Assembly (NCBI GenBank): GCA_022561635.1
Contig: JADFQV010000015.1
Location: forward strand, 1-40,682
Reading direction: 5' to 3'
From: Chloroflexota bacterium
GTDB taxonomy: Bacteria; Chloroflexota; Dehalococcoidia; SM23-28-2; RBG-16-64-32
DNA length: 40,682 nucleotides
Position numbers and translations under genes: made by a program. The number at the start of each line of letters is the position of its first letter. Positions within the stretch are counted from its first letter, which is position 1. The notes under the pieces were generated by a model. That model did not search any database and was not told where the DNA came from. It worked only from the letters and a program-made list of their open reading frames with translations. Of the stretch, positions 1 to 7,348 are shown in pieces.

Positions 1-377
1 AGGTGGCAGAGGCTGGTCTTGCCGTCTGTGCCGGTGACGCCGATGACCTTGAGGCGCTTCGCCGGGTAGCCGTGGAAGGCGGCGGCGAGCTGTGCCAGGC
101 CGCGGCGTGTGTCCGGCAGGACGAGGAGGTCTGCGCCACCGCCCTCGATCAGGGGCCGCCAGAGGGCTTCGCGGTCTTCCTGGACGGCGACGGCTTGAGC
201 GCCGGCGTCGAGGGCGCGGGCGAGGTAGGCGTGGCCGTCGACGGTGAGGCCGGGGACGGCGACGAAGAGGGCGCCGGGCCGGGACTGCCGCGAGTCCTGT
301 TCGATGGCGGTGACTTCGACTTCGCCGTCGCCGATGAGGACGGCGCCGGTGAGGCGAGCGAGTTCGGAGAGGCGCAT
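1..377 (-). CDS. murE: UDP-N-acetylmuramyl-tripeptide synthetase MurE, N-terminal part (runs off the window)
   Basis: Cytoplasmic ligase adding the third residue of the peptidoglycan stem peptide to UDP-MurNAc-L-Ala-D-Glu. About 125 codons are visible on the minus strand, beginning with ATG at 375-377 (MRLSELARLTGAVL). They read through the MurE N-terminal UDP-binding domain (QDSRQSRPGALFVAVPG) into the ATP-binding P-loop (GVTGTDGKTSLCHL) at the window edge. The DSR-x-PG-LF-A pattern followed by GTDGKT is typical of MurE rather than MurF or MurC. The gene lies 44 nt downstream of rnpB on the same strand. A TATCGT six nt before the ATG could be a -10 box of a leaderless transcript, but I see no -35. 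The ORF track misses it because its end is outside the window; the overlapping plus-strand 140-aa ORF is a shadow. Confidence 0.88.
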   Translation of the reverse strand, partial: MRLSELARLTGAVLIGDGEVEVTAIEQDSRQSRPGALFVAVPGLTVDGHAYLARALDAGAQAVAVQEDREALWRPLIEGGGADLLVLPDTRRGLAQLAAAFHGYPAKRLKVIGVTGTDGKTSLCH

Positions 378-421
378 GAGTTAACGATAAACGGCGGACG
401 CCGCCGCCGCGAGTGTCAGGA

Positions 422-781
422 GTAGTCCAGCAGGCCTGTAGGCCGAGTTCTGTATCCGCCAGAGGCGGACGGTGACCATCAATCTAGGGCTCCGGTTACC
501 CGAAGCCTCAAGCAGCCAACCCGAGGGTCTGGGTCGGGCACCCTTAGCGCCCTCCTATTTGGCCTTGCTCCGCGCGGGGTTTGGCCGGCCGCCGGCTCTC
601 ACCGACGCCGGTGGGCTCTTACCCCACCATTTCACCCTTACCGCGATCGCTCGCGGCGGTATGTTTCTGTGCCACTTTCCGTCGGGTCGCCCCGCCTGGG
701 AGTTACCCAGCGCGCTGCCCGATTGGAGCTCGGACCTTCCTCCCCGACAAGTCGGGGCGGCCACCCGGCCTACTGGACTAC
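422..781 (-). ncRNA. rnpB: RNase P RNA (bacterial type A)
   Basis: Catalytic RNA of ribonuclease P, which removes 5' leaders from pre-tRNAs. On the minus strand the conserved GAGGAAGGTCCGAGCTCC (P4/CR-I region) lies near the 5' end, and the conserved ACAGAACTCGGCCTAC near the 3' end. Ends were set by the P1 helix: GTAGTCCAGTAGGCC (767-781) pairs with GGCCTGCTGGACTAC (422-436) over 15 bp with one G-U. Length is about 360 nt, normal for type A. The plus-strand ORFs at 472-831, 581-793 and the minus 555-764 ORF are noise within this RNA. Confidence 0.95.
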
Positions 782-786
782 GCCTT

Positions 787-792
787 ATTCTA
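787..792 (-). promoter_or_regulatory. -10 box of the rnpB promoter
   Basis: TAGAAT on the minus strand sits 5 nt before the first base of the P1 helix, which fits a transcription start at the mature 5' end. No convincing -35 hexamer is visible 16-18 nt upstream. Confidence 0.5.
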
Positions 793-827
793 GCAGTGAT
801 CGGCTGGGGCGCGAGGACGCTAGGGCG

Positions 828-1238
828 CTAGGGCGGTCCGGAGTCGAGGGCCAGGTTGGCGAGCTGGTCGGCGCGCTTGTTCTGTTCGCGCGGCACGTGG
901 GTGACCTTGAAGCTCTCGAACTGACGCCTCAGCTCGACGACGCGCTCGAAGAACGGGCGCAGGCGGGCGTTGCGGACACGGTAACGGAACTCCAGCTGGC
1001 GCACGATGAGCTGGGAGTCCATGCGCAGGTCGACTGAGCCACCGCCGAGGCCCAGAGCGGCTTCGAGGCCGGCGATGACGGCCTGGTATTCGGCTTCGTT
1101 GTTGGTGGCCCGCCCGAGGCGACGGGAGACCGTGTGTACCTCCTTGCCAGCGGAGTCGTAGACTACGGCGCCGATGGAAGAAGGACCGGGGTTGCCGCGG
1201 GAGGCGCCGTCTGTGAAGACCGTCCAGGTGGCGGTCAC
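828..1238 (-). CDS. rnhA: RNase HI-family ribonuclease
   Basis: Hydrolyses the RNA strand of RNA-DNA hybrids. The 136-aa protein is a single RNase H fold with all acidic active-site positions visible: D10 (FTDGASRGNPG), E48 (NNEAEY), D74 (RMDSQ) and D124 (NKRADQLAN). The NNEAEYQAVIAGLEAAL segment and the compact length match the 'RVT_3'/Sulfolobus-Bacillus YpdQ-type RNase HI group rather than the longer E. coli form with its basic handle. The GTG start is 3 nt after the stop of the upstream recombinase gene, so it is the last gene of a three-gene operon led by the zinc-ribbon protein. Confidence 0.88.
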   Translation of the reverse strand: MTATWTVFTDGASRGNPGPSSIGAVVYDSAGKEVHTVSRRLGRATNNEAEYQAVIAGLEAALGLGGGSVDLRMDSQLIVRQLEFRYRVRNARLRPFFERVVELRRQFESFKVTHVPREQNKRADQLANLALDSGPP

Positions 1239-1241
1239 AGG

Positions 1242-2627
1242 CTAGGACTTAAACGTCAGCTCGACGCCGTCGTCGCGAACCGTGATGCGGTCGACGACCT
1301 CGCGCAGGTGTTCTTGCTTGACCGTGAACTCCATGGACTGCCACTCGGTGCGCAGGCTGTTGACCACTTCCTCGCGGTGGCGGCGAATCTCGCCCTCGGT
1401 CTCGTACTGCTCGGCGATGCGCTGGGTGGCGACGAGGCGGTCTTCGATCTGGAGCTGCTCGACGGCGATCGCCTGGGCCATCGCCTGGGCTTTCTCGGGG
1501 TTGATTTGGCCGCCGGCAGCGGCGTCCAGGTACCCTTCGAGGCGTTTGTCCAGGCGGCGTATCTTGTCCCGTAGGCGCGTCATCTGGGCCTGGAGGTCGG
1601 CCTTGCTGCCGGTGCCGTTGGCGGCGTCGGCAAGCGAGGCCGCGCGCAGCGACTCGCTCACTTCCTCTTCGAGCACTTCGGCGCGCCTGGTGTGGTAGTC
1701 GCAAAGGCTGCGGTTGGTCCGCGACTCACACTGGTAGTAGCGGTACTGCGCGGTCTTTTCGGAGCCGTCGGCGCGGCGCCATTTCTGCTTGCGGGTGACG
1801 CCGATCATCTTGTTGCCGCAGTAGCCGCAGAGGGTGATTCCGGAGAGAAGGAACGGCGACACCTGGCGCTGCGTGCTGCTGGGCCGGCGCTGGTCCAACC
1901 GCTCCTGCACCCGCCGGAAGTCCTCCTGCGAGATCAGTGGAGCGTGGCTGGCCGGCACGCGCACGCCGAAGCGTGAGTATGTGCCTACGTAGGCGCGGTT
2001 GCGAAGGATGTCGCGGACCGTGACCATGCTCCAGAGGCCGCCGCGACGAGTGTGGAAGTCCTCTTCGTTGAGGCGGCGGGCGATGCGGCGGATGCCGAGG
2101 CCGTCCTTGAGGTAGAGCCGATAGATGTAGCGGACGACGGAGCCTTCCTCCGGCACGACGACGAGGCGGCGGCGCGGGCCGACGCGGTAGCCGTACGGCG
2201 GCCGGCCGAGCGCCTCGCCCCTGACGGCCTTCTTGCGCATCGCTGCTTTGACGCGGTCGCCGAGGCCACCGTTGGAGCGGAGCTTCGACCAGGCGTCGAG
2301 GAACTCGCCGGAGAGGTCGGCGCCGGTGGCGATGCTGACGATGGGGACGCCGACGGTGGAGAGTTGGAAGTAGCGGCGGGCGGCGTCGTTGTGACCGTCG
2401 CCCAGCGTGGCGAGATCGGGCACGACGACGACGAGGAACCCCTGCGAGCCCTGCTGCCGCGCGAACTCCAGGAGCTGACGGAAGCCGGGATTTTCGCCGT
2501 TGCGGTCGGCGTCGAGGAAGGTGGCAGCGGCCTCGAAGCCGTTGTCGCTGCAGAACTGGATGAACGCCTCGCTCTGTTCGGCGAGGGAGCGCCTCTTCGA
2601 TTCGCGGAAGTAGCCGATCGCTCTCAT
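1242..2627 (-). CDS. Large serine recombinase-family protein, probably catalytically altered
   Basis: 461 aa starting at MRAIGYFRES; the ORF track's 575-aa version only adds an out-of-frame-looking Arg/Ser-rich shadow. Domain order: resolvase N-terminal domain (about 1-140), 'recombinase' domain (about 165-265, RPPYGYRVG...IARRLNEE), zinc ribbon (CGYCGNKM ... YYQC ... LC) and a C-terminal coiled coil. R8 and S10 match gamma-delta resolvase R8/S10, so the nucleophile is present. The usual D-R-L-x-R stretch carrying R68 and R71 instead reads VVVPDLATLGDG, with no arginine. The start is one nt after the stop of the zinc-ribbon gene and rnhA follows after 3 nt, so it is embedded in a housekeeping operon with no att-like repeats or cargo nearby. 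It may be a domesticated DNA-binding protein rather than an integrase. Confidence 0.8.
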   Translation of the reverse strand: MRAIGYFRESKRRSLAEQSEAFIQFCSDNGFEAAATFLDADRNGENPGFRQLLEFARQQGSQGFLVVVVPDLATLGDGHNDAARRYFQLSTVGVPIVSIATGADLSGEFLDAWSKLRSNGGLGDRVKAAMRKKAVRGEALGRPPYGYRVGPRRRLVVVPEEGSVVRYIYRLYLKDGLGIRRIARRLNEEDFHTRRGGLWSMVTVRDILRNRAYVGTYSRFGVRVPASHAPLISQEDFRRVQERLDQRRPSSTQRQVSPFLLSGITLCGYCGNKMIGVTRKQKWRRADGSEKTAQYRYYQCESRTNRSLCDYHTRRAEVLEEEVSESLRAASLADAANGTGSKADLQAQMTRLRDKIRRLDKRLEGYLDAAAGGQINPEKAQAMAQAIAVEQLQIEDRLVATQRIAEQYETEGEIRRHREEVVNSLRTEWQSMEFTVKQEHLREVVDRITVRDDGVELTFKS

Positions 2628-2628
2628 G

Positions 2629-3345
2629 TCAGACGTAGACCAGGATGCGCTCGCAGCTGACGCACTGGACGAGCTCTGCGGGGTTGCGGGCCTTCTGGAC
2701 GATGTTGCGGGGCAGGGTGATGCGGCAGCCCTGGCACATGCCGCGCTCGACGGTGGCCACGGCGGAACCGTCGCGGCGTTCGCGCAGGATGTCGTAAAGA
2801 CTGAGCCAGGCGCGATCGGTGGCGCCGCTCTGTTCTTCGCGGACGGCGCGCAGGCGCTCGATCTCCGGTTCAAGTTCCGCCCTCTCCGCTTGCAGGTGGG
2901 CCTGGGCGGCCTTCCAGCGCGCTTCGATGTCGGCGAGGGCCGCCTGGATCTGGGCCTTCGCCGCCTCACTGTCCTCGGTCTGCTGGAGGCCGGCGAGGAA
3001 AGCGTCTTCGCGGGTGCTGAGGTTGCTTTTTAGTGACTCAAGATCGGCGCTGAAGTCGGAGAGTTCTCTGGAGTCGGTAATTTCGCCGCTGTAGAGCTTG
3101 GCCTCGACGGTGCCGACTTTGGCTCGTACTTCGTCGGCCTCAAACTCAAGGTCCGACTGCTCGGACTTGAGCTGACGCAGGAATTCGGCCGCCGCTTCGA
3201 GCCAGTCGCGTGCTGAGGTTAGCTCCACGGTTTCCCCGAGTTGGTTCTCGGTTTCCTCCAGGCGCGAGCGGGCAGAGTCCAGGGCGATATCGGTCTCCTG
3301 GAGCGCGAAAAGGTCGGCAGCGACGGTCATTATTTGCGAGGACAT
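2629..3345 (-). CDS. Coiled-coil protein with C4 zinc ribbon (zf-RING_7 / DUF164 type)
   Basis: 238 aa. Residues about 10-185 are a long charged heptad-rich helix, matching the two-helix coiled coil of this family. The C-terminus carries a CxxC...CxxC zinc ribbon (GMCQGCRITLP ... LVQCVSCERILV). The family (COG1579) is a widespread predicted nucleic-acid-binding protein of unknown exact role; it often neighbours translation or RNase H genes. It is first in the minus-strand operon with the recombinase and rnhA, and the stop codon is 1 nt from the next ATG. The start could alternatively be the internal MTVAADLF, five codons later. Confidence 0.82.
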   Translation of the reverse strand: MSSQIMTVAADLFALQETDIALDSARSRLEETENQLGETVELTSARDWLEAAAEFLRQLKSEQSDLEFEADEVRAKVGTVEAKLYSGEITDSRELSDFSADLESLKSNLSTREDAFLAGLQQTEDSEAAKAQIQAALADIEARWKAAQAHLQAERAELEPEIERLRAVREEQSGATDRAWLSLYDILRERRDGSAVATVERGMCQGCRITLPRNIVQKARNPAELVQCVSCERILVYV

Positions 3346-3363
3346 CCGGGTTGGGGCGGGCTG

Positions 3364-3393
3364 TTGTGGACAACCCTGCGGGCGGATTATAGA
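3364..3393 (+). promoter_or_regulatory. Candidate promoter of the DUF177-rpmF operon
   Basis: TTGTGG (3364-3369), 18-nt spacer, TATAGA (3388-3393) on the plus strand. The -10 physically overlaps the TATAAT of the divergent minus-strand promoter. Weaker than its partner, and the leader would be about 74 nt. Confidence 0.4.
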
Positions 3394-3415
3394 CTCGGCC
3401 TGTATTCGATTGCAA
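3386..3415 (-). promoter_or_regulatory. Sigma70-type promoter of the zinc-ribbon/recombinase/rnhA operon
   Basis: On the minus strand TTGCAA (3410-3415), an 18-nt spacer, then a perfect TATAAT (3386-3391), about 40 nt before the start codon. Confidence 0.6.
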
Positions 3416-3473
3416 CCGTCGTCTCGCGACGCGGAGGCCCTTCTTTCCCAGAGACTTTAGCGAGGCTCCTTTC

Positions 3474-3998
3474 ATGCAACTTCACGTTCTTCAAGACCTG
3501 CGCCGCAGGCTGGGCAGCGTCAGCGAATGCGAGCTGGAGGAGGAGCGAGTCGTCGCCGGCGACCTCGTTCTGCACGACCTGCGCGGCACGGTGAGCCTGC
3601 TGCGCACGGATCGCGGCCTGCTGGCGACGATGGACGCGACAGCGAAACTGGAAGAGAGCTGTTCGCGCTGCTTGGCCGGCGTTCTGGCCGCAGTGGAGGT
3701 CCACTTTCAGGAGGAGTACGTGCCGCTGGTGGACGCGGACACAGGCGCGCGCATCTACCGGGCGGAGGATGATGAAGCTTTCAGCATCGATTTGGAGTTC
3801 TGGCTCGATTTGCGGGAGGGGCTGCGGCAATATATCCTCATGAGTGAGCCAAGGCCCCTTTGCAGGGAAGATTGCGCTGGCCTCTGCGCCCGCTGTGGAG
3901 CGGACCTCAACGTGGGGCCGTGCGAATGCCGGCCCGAGACAGACGAGAGACGGGACGCGCTGGCGGAGCTCAAGCAGAAGATGGACGAAGGGAAGTAA
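3474..3998 (+). CDS. yceD: DUF177 / YceD family protein
   Basis: 174 aa. Members act in 23S rRNA accumulation/large-subunit assembly and are almost always encoded just before rpmF, as here (1-nt gap to the L32 start). Visible hallmarks: the central LEESCSRCLAGV Cys pair followed by an acidic EEY-PL segment, and the C-terminal PLCREDCAGLCARCGADLN Cys cluster typical of the family in Gram-positive-like bacteria. The family is 150-190 aa, so the length is normal. Confidence 0.88.
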   Translation: MQLHVLQDLRRRLGSVSECELEEERVVAGDLVLHDLRGTVSLLRTDRGLLATMDATAKLEESCSRCLAGVLAAVEVHFQEEYVPLVDADTGARIYRAEDDEAFSIDLEFWLDLREGLRQYILMSEPRPLCREDCAGLCARCGADLNVGPCECRPETDERRDALAELKQKMDEGK

Positions 3999-3999
3999 C

Positions 4000-4194
4000 G
4001 TGGCACCGCTACCAAAGAAGAAACGATCAGTATCGCGCAAGAGGCGTCACCGGACGCACATCGCCGCGACGATTCCGCACCTGATTGTGTGTACCCAATG
4101 CCACAGCCCAAAGCGCTCGCACATGGCCTGTGCGGTGTGCGGGACCTACAACGGCCGGCAGGTGCTGGACGTGGCCCGCGAGCCGACCGTCTAG
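4000..4194 (+). CDS. rpmF: 50S ribosomal protein L32 (zinc-ribbon form)
   Basis: 64 aa starting at GTG 4000 (MAPLPKKKRSVSRKRRHRTH), inside the longer 3844-4194 ORF of the track. It has the basic N-terminal L32 signature and the zinc-binding pairs CTQC and CAVCG. That form keeps the Zn ribbon (the 'C+' type) and suggests no Zur-regulated C- paralogue is needed here. It directly follows yceD, the usual arrangement. The start was chosen because L32 proteins begin with M-A-x-P-K-x-R. Confidence 0.93.
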   Translation: MAPLPKKKRSVSRKRRHRTHIAATIPHLIVCTQCHSPKRSHMACAVCGTYNGRQVLDVAREPTV

Positions 4195-4212
4195 GCCAGC
4201 CTTGCTGCGTGA

Positions 4213-4218
4213 TATACT
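4213..4218 (+). promoter_or_regulatory. Candidate -10 box of a leaderless promoter
   Basis: TATACT with 9 nt between it and the ATG at 4228, so transcription would start at about the start codon. No ribosome binding site precedes that ATG. It sits in the loop of a GCCAGCC/GGCTGGC inverted repeat (4195-4226). Confidence 0.4.
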
Positions 4219-4227
4219 CGGCTGGCT

Positions 4228-4422
4228 ATGAGACGCGGATTTCTTTACATACTGCCCCCGCTTAGCCTGCTGCTGGCCGCCGCCGCCGCGATGACCTACT
4301 TCGTCTGGTGGGACGCCACGCACTGCGCCTTTTGCCGTACGCGCCTCGATGAGTTTGCCCGCTGCCCCAATCCGGACTGCACCTTCGGCAGGCTGACGCG
4401 CGAACAAGACCTCAGCGAGTAA
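4228..4422 (+). CDS. Small single-span membrane protein with a Cys-pair motif
   Basis: 64 aa, not recognised. An N-terminal hydrophobic helix (about residues 5-28, ILPPLSLLLAAAAAMTYFVW) is followed by a short tail with CAFC and CPNPDC, which could bind one zinc. It lies between rpmF and fabD on the same strand, 12 nt before fabD. No Shine-Dalgarno sequence is visible upstream, and a TATACT box immediately before the ATG suggests leaderless expression. Too short to assign a role; it is probably co-transcribed with the fatty-acid genes. Confidence 0.6.
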   Translation: MRRGFLYILPPLSLLLAAAAAMTYFVWWDATHCAFCRTRLDEFARCPNPDCTFGRLTREQDLSE

Positions 4423-4434
4423 CGCTATCGCCGT

Positions 4435-5406
4435 ATGAACGAGGCGAAGTCACCCTCACGGCTCACGGCAGACCGCTTGCTTCAGCTACCCATCGACCCG
4501 GAGCTGGCACTTCTATTCCCCGGACAGGGCTCGCAGAAAGTGGGCATGGGCCGGAGCGCGGCAGAATCGTCGCAGACGGCGGCCGGAACCCTCGCCGAGG
4601 CAAACGAGGCGCTGGGGTTCGATCTCTCGCACCTCTGCTTTGAGGGGCCCGAAGATCGCCTGAGAGAGACGGCCAACACCCAGCCGGCGATCCTGGCGGC
4701 ATCGGTGGCCATCCTCGCCGCGGGGCTGGACGCGGGCACGATCAAGCGCCGGCCGGCGCTGGTGGCCGGACACAGCCTGGGCGAGTATTCGGCGCTGGTC
4801 GCAGCCGGTTCGCTGGAGTTCGGCGCGGCGATGCGCCTGGTCCGTGAACGCGGGCGGCTGATGGACGAGGCCGGACAAGCGTCGCCGGGCACGATGGCGG
4901 CGATCGTCGGCCTGGACGAAGCGACGGTCGAAGGGATCTGTCGCGAGTCCGGCGCCGAGGTGGCGAACTACAACGCCGCGACACAGACAGTCGTCGGTGG
5001 CGGGCCGCAAGCCGTCGAGCGGGCGTGCGCACTGGCGAAGGAGCACGGCGGTCGCGGACTGCCGGTGAGAGTGTCGGGGGCGTTTCACACATCGCTAATG
5101 GAACCGGCGGCGAAGGCCTTCGCAGAGCTGCTGGCCGAGGCCGAAGTTGCAGAGCCGCTGATCCCGGTCGTCGGCAACGTCAGTGGCGAGACTCTGGCCT
5201 CTGCCGCGGACGTCCGCGCGGACCTGGAGCAGCAGATCAGGCGACCGGTGCGCTGGCACCAGTCGGTCGATGCTATGACCGCCGCGGGCGTACGGCGAGC
5301 CGTCGAAGTGGGGCCGGGCAAGGTGCTGACGGCGCAACTCAAGCGCAGTCACCCCAGCCTTGACGCGCGGCCGATCGAAGAGATTTCGGAGACAGCCAAT
5401 GTTTGA
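4435..5406 (+). CDS. fabD: Malonyl-CoA:ACP transacylase FabD
   Basis: Loads malonyl groups onto ACP for type II fatty acid synthesis. 323 aa with the signature LFPGQGSQ (28-34), nucleophile elbow GHSLGEYSAL (S114), RERG (R139) and GAFHTSLM (H218), which together form the Ser-His-Arg active site. The N-terminus is about 20 residues longer than typical FabD; the core begins at ELALLFPGQ. Its last 8 nt overlap the start of fabG, implying translational coupling. Confidence 0.95.
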   Translation: MNEAKSPSRLTADRLLQLPIDPELALLFPGQGSQKVGMGRSAAESSQTAAGTLAEANEALGFDLSHLCFEGPEDRLRETANTQPAILAASVAILAAGLDAGTIKRRPALVAGHSLGEYSALVAAGSLEFGAAMRLVRERGRLMDEAGQASPGTMAAIVGLDEATVEGICRESGAEVANYNAATQTVVGGGPQAVERACALAKEHGGRGLPVRVSGAFHTSLMEPAAKAFAELLAEAEVAEPLIPVVGNVSGETLASAADVRADLEQQIRRPVRWHQSVDAMTAAGVRRAVEVGPGKVLTAQLKRSHPSLDARPIEEISETANV

Positions 5407-6145
5407 CCTGTCCGGCAAGGCAGCGTTGGTAACCGGCGGCTCGCGGGGGATTGGACGCTCGATCTGCACACAGCTCGCCGAGCAGGGCGCCGCCGTGGCG
5501 ATCAACTACAAGCAGAGCGCTGACCAGGCGGAAGACCTGCGCCAGAAGATCGAGACCGCCGGCGGCCAGGCGATCACCGTCCGTGCCGACGTGCGCAAGC
5601 CCGAAGACGTTGAGCGGATGGTTAAAGAGACGGTGGCCGGGCTGGGACGGCTCGACGTGCTGGTAAACAACGCCGGGTTCAACCGCGACACACTAATCCT
5701 GCGCATGTCGCTGGCCGACTGGGACGAAGTGATGGAGTTAAACTTGCGCGCGGTGTTTCTGTGCACGAAGGCGGTGCTGCGGACGATGATGAAGCAGCGC
5801 TGGGGCCGGGTGATAAACATCGGCAGCGTGTCAGGGCTGGCAGGCAACGTCGGGCAGGCGAACTACGCCGCGGCGAAGGCCGGGCTGGTGGGCTTTACGC
5901 GGGCCGTGGCCCGCGAGATGGGCTCGCGCAACGTGACGGCGAACCTGGTGATGCCGGGGCTGGTGATAACGGAGCTGACGAAGGACATTCGCCAAGAGAT
6001 CGTCGACGGCGTGAAGCAACGCCTGCTGGTGGACCGCATGGGGAAGCCGGAGGATATCTCGGCGTGCGTCGTCTATTTGGCGTCGGACGAAGCAGAGTAC
6101 GTCACGGGTCAGGTGCTGTCGGTGGACGGCGGGCTGGGGCTCTAG
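5399..6145 (+). CDS. fabG: 3-oxoacyl-ACP reductase FabG
   Basis: NADPH-dependent reduction of beta-ketoacyl-ACP. 248 aa beginning MFDLSGKAALVTGG; the track's 5360 start is upstream inside fabD. The short-chain dehydrogenase motifs are intact: TGGSRGIG (12-19), NNAG (90-93), N115, S143, Y156 and K160 (YAAAK), ending in the FabG-typical TGQVLSVDGGLGL. It overlaps fabD by 8 nt (ATGTTTGA), and nusB starts 2 nt after its stop. Confidence 0.95.
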   Translation: MFDLSGKAALVTGGSRGIGRSICTQLAEQGAAVAINYKQSADQAEDLRQKIETAGGQAITVRADVRKPEDVERMVKETVAGLGRLDVLVNNAGFNRDTLILRMSLADWDEVMELNLRAVFLCTKAVLRTMMKQRWGRVINIGSVSGLAGNVGQANYAAAKAGLVGFTRAVAREMGSRNVTANLVMPGLVITELTKDIRQEIVDGVKQRLLVDRMGKPEDISACVVYLASDEAEYVTGQVLSVDGGLGL

Positions 6146-6147
6146 GG

Positions 6148-6567
6148 ATGGCCGGTAAGAGGCGCACGTCCCGGGTGATCGCCCTGCAGTCGCTGTTCGA
6201 GTTGGACACCGTGGGCCACGAGCCGGCCGAGTGCGTAGCGCGCATCGCGAAGGAAGCCTCGGCAGCGAAAGAGATCACAGCCTATGCCCTTGAGCTGGTG
6301 AACGGCGTGATCGAGAACCGACAGCGGATCAACGAGATTATCGAGGAGACGGCCCCGGCCTGGCCACTGGACCAGATCGCCGCGACGGACCGGAATATCC
6401 TGCGCCTTGCGATATACGAAATCGTCATCGATAATAAGGTGCCAATGCGAGCCGCCATAAACGAAGCAGTTGAGTTGGCCAAGGAATACGGCGGCGATAA
6501 TTCCCCCAGATTTGTAAACGGCGTCCTCGGTTCAGTGAGTGCGCTAGTCACAGCTGACCGAGGCTAA
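6148..6567 (+). CDS. nusB: Transcription antitermination factor NusB
   Basis: 139 aa, all-helical NusB fold. The conserved C-terminal half ILRLAIYEI...[28 protein letters not shown] is unmistakable. NusB acts with NusE/S10 in rRNA antitermination. The track's 268-aa ORF at 5761 includes a shadow N-terminus; the real start is ATG 6148 just after fabG. Its placement between fabG and acpP is unusual and puts a transcription factor inside a lipid-synthesis operon. No fabF follows. Confidence 0.93.
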   Translation: [139 protein letters not shown]

Positions 6568-6579
6568 GGAGGTACCTGC

Positions 6580-6840
6580 GTGGCAACCGTTTTCGAGAGA
6601 GTACAGAAGATCATCGCCGAGCAACTCGGCGTCGAAGATTCGGAGATCAAGCCGGAGACGTCGTTCGTCGACGATCTGAACGCTGACTCCCTGGACCTGG
6701 TCGAGCTGATCATGTCGCTGGAGGAAGAGTTCAGCGAAGAAGGCCGGACGGTGGAGATCTCGGACGAGGACGCTGAGAAGATCCTTCGTGTACAGGACGC
6801 AGTGAGCTACATCGAAAAGCAGGGCGGATCAGGGAGCTGA
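6580..6840 (+). CDS. acpP: Acyl carrier protein
   Basis: 86 aa, acidic, with the phosphopantetheine site DSLDLVEL (S37). GTG start with a very strong AAGGAGG 6-7 nt upstream, consistent with the high expression ACP needs. The C-terminus has a short extra EKQGGSGS tail. It is the last gene of the fabD-fabG-nusB-acpP cluster and is followed by a GC-rich hairpin. Confidence 0.95.
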   Translation: MATVFERVQKIIAEQLGVEDSEIKPETSFVDDLNADSLDLVELIMSLEEEFSEEGRTVEISDEDAEKILRVQDAVSYIEKQGGSGS

Positions 6841-6870
6841 CGGGCCCGGCAGCGAACGCCGGGACAGTGT

Positions 6871-6896
6871 CCCCCGCCTGAGGGCGGGGGATTTGT
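6871..6896 (+). terminator. Rho-independent terminator after acpP
   Basis: CCCCCGCC-TGAG-GGCGGGGG, an 8-bp perfect GC stem with a 4-nt loop, followed by ATTTGT. The T-tract is short, so efficiency may be partial. Confidence 0.6.
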
Positions 6897-6922
6897 CGTA
6901 TCCTACGTAGAGGACGGAGAGG

Positions 6923-7321
6923 ATGAACTTTCTCGGTATCGGACTGCCCGAAATCGTGCTTATCTCCCTGATCGCCGTGGTCGTGCTCGGACCGGAGCGT
7001 TTCCCGGAGGCAGCGGTGCAGGTGGCGCGCGCGATCAAATGGCTGCGTGGCTACGCTACGGAGAACACCCGCGACTTGCGACACGAGTTCGCGGAGCTGA
7101 CGCGCGAGTACGAGGAGATGCGGGAGGAGCTGGATGAGGTGCGGCAAGCTGTGAGTAGCGGAATCTCCGTGGCCAGTGATGAGCTCAACAAGGTCATCAA
7201 AGAGACGAAACCCGCCCTCGAGGCGGCCCGGCCGGATCGCCTCGCCGGTGACAACGAACCGATCATCGAACCCGGCGGCGAGCTGCCACCCGAGCCGGAC
7301 CGCTCCGACAACGGAGCGTAG
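6923..7321 (+). CDS. tatB: Sec-independent translocase protein TatB (TatA/B family)
   Basis: 132 aa. Short N-terminal transmembrane helix (LPEIVLISLIAVVVLGPERFP) with E10 and the LGPERFP hinge typical of TatB, then an amphipathic helix and a long charged helix (LRHEFAELTREYEEMREELDEV), then a disordered acidic tail. TatA would normally show LFG-xKLP and be about 60-90 aa, so TatB is preferred. tatC follows 27 nt later. A GGAGAGG immediately abuts the ATG; a TATCCT -10-like box lies at 6899-6904. Confidence 0.85.
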   Translation: MNFLGIGLPEIVLISLIAVVVLGPERFPEAAVQVARAIKWLRGYATENTRDLRHEFAELTREYEEMREELDEVRQAVSSGISVASDELNKVIKETKPALEAARPDRLAGDNEPIIEPGGELPPEPDRSDNGA

Positions 7322-7348
7322 CTGGAGGCCGCTGGCCCCAGGCAGACG

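Noticed and set aside
3-425. 140-aa plus-strand ORF
   Set aside because: Antisense of murE; alanine/glycine/aspartate-rich composition is a GC-rich shadow.
472-831. ORFs overlapping RNase P RNA (472-831, 581-793, minus 555-764)
   Set aside because: They lie within rnpB, whose P1 and conserved core are clear.
2628-2969. N-terminal extension of the recombinase in the ORF track
   Set aside because: Arg/Ser/Pro-rich reading of the zinc-ribbon gene in another frame; the true start is ATG 2625-2627.
4195-4226. GCCAGCC/GGCTGGC repeat as a terminator for rpmF
   Set aside because: 18-nt loop and no T-tract, and it contains the TATACT box; more likely incidental or regulatory.
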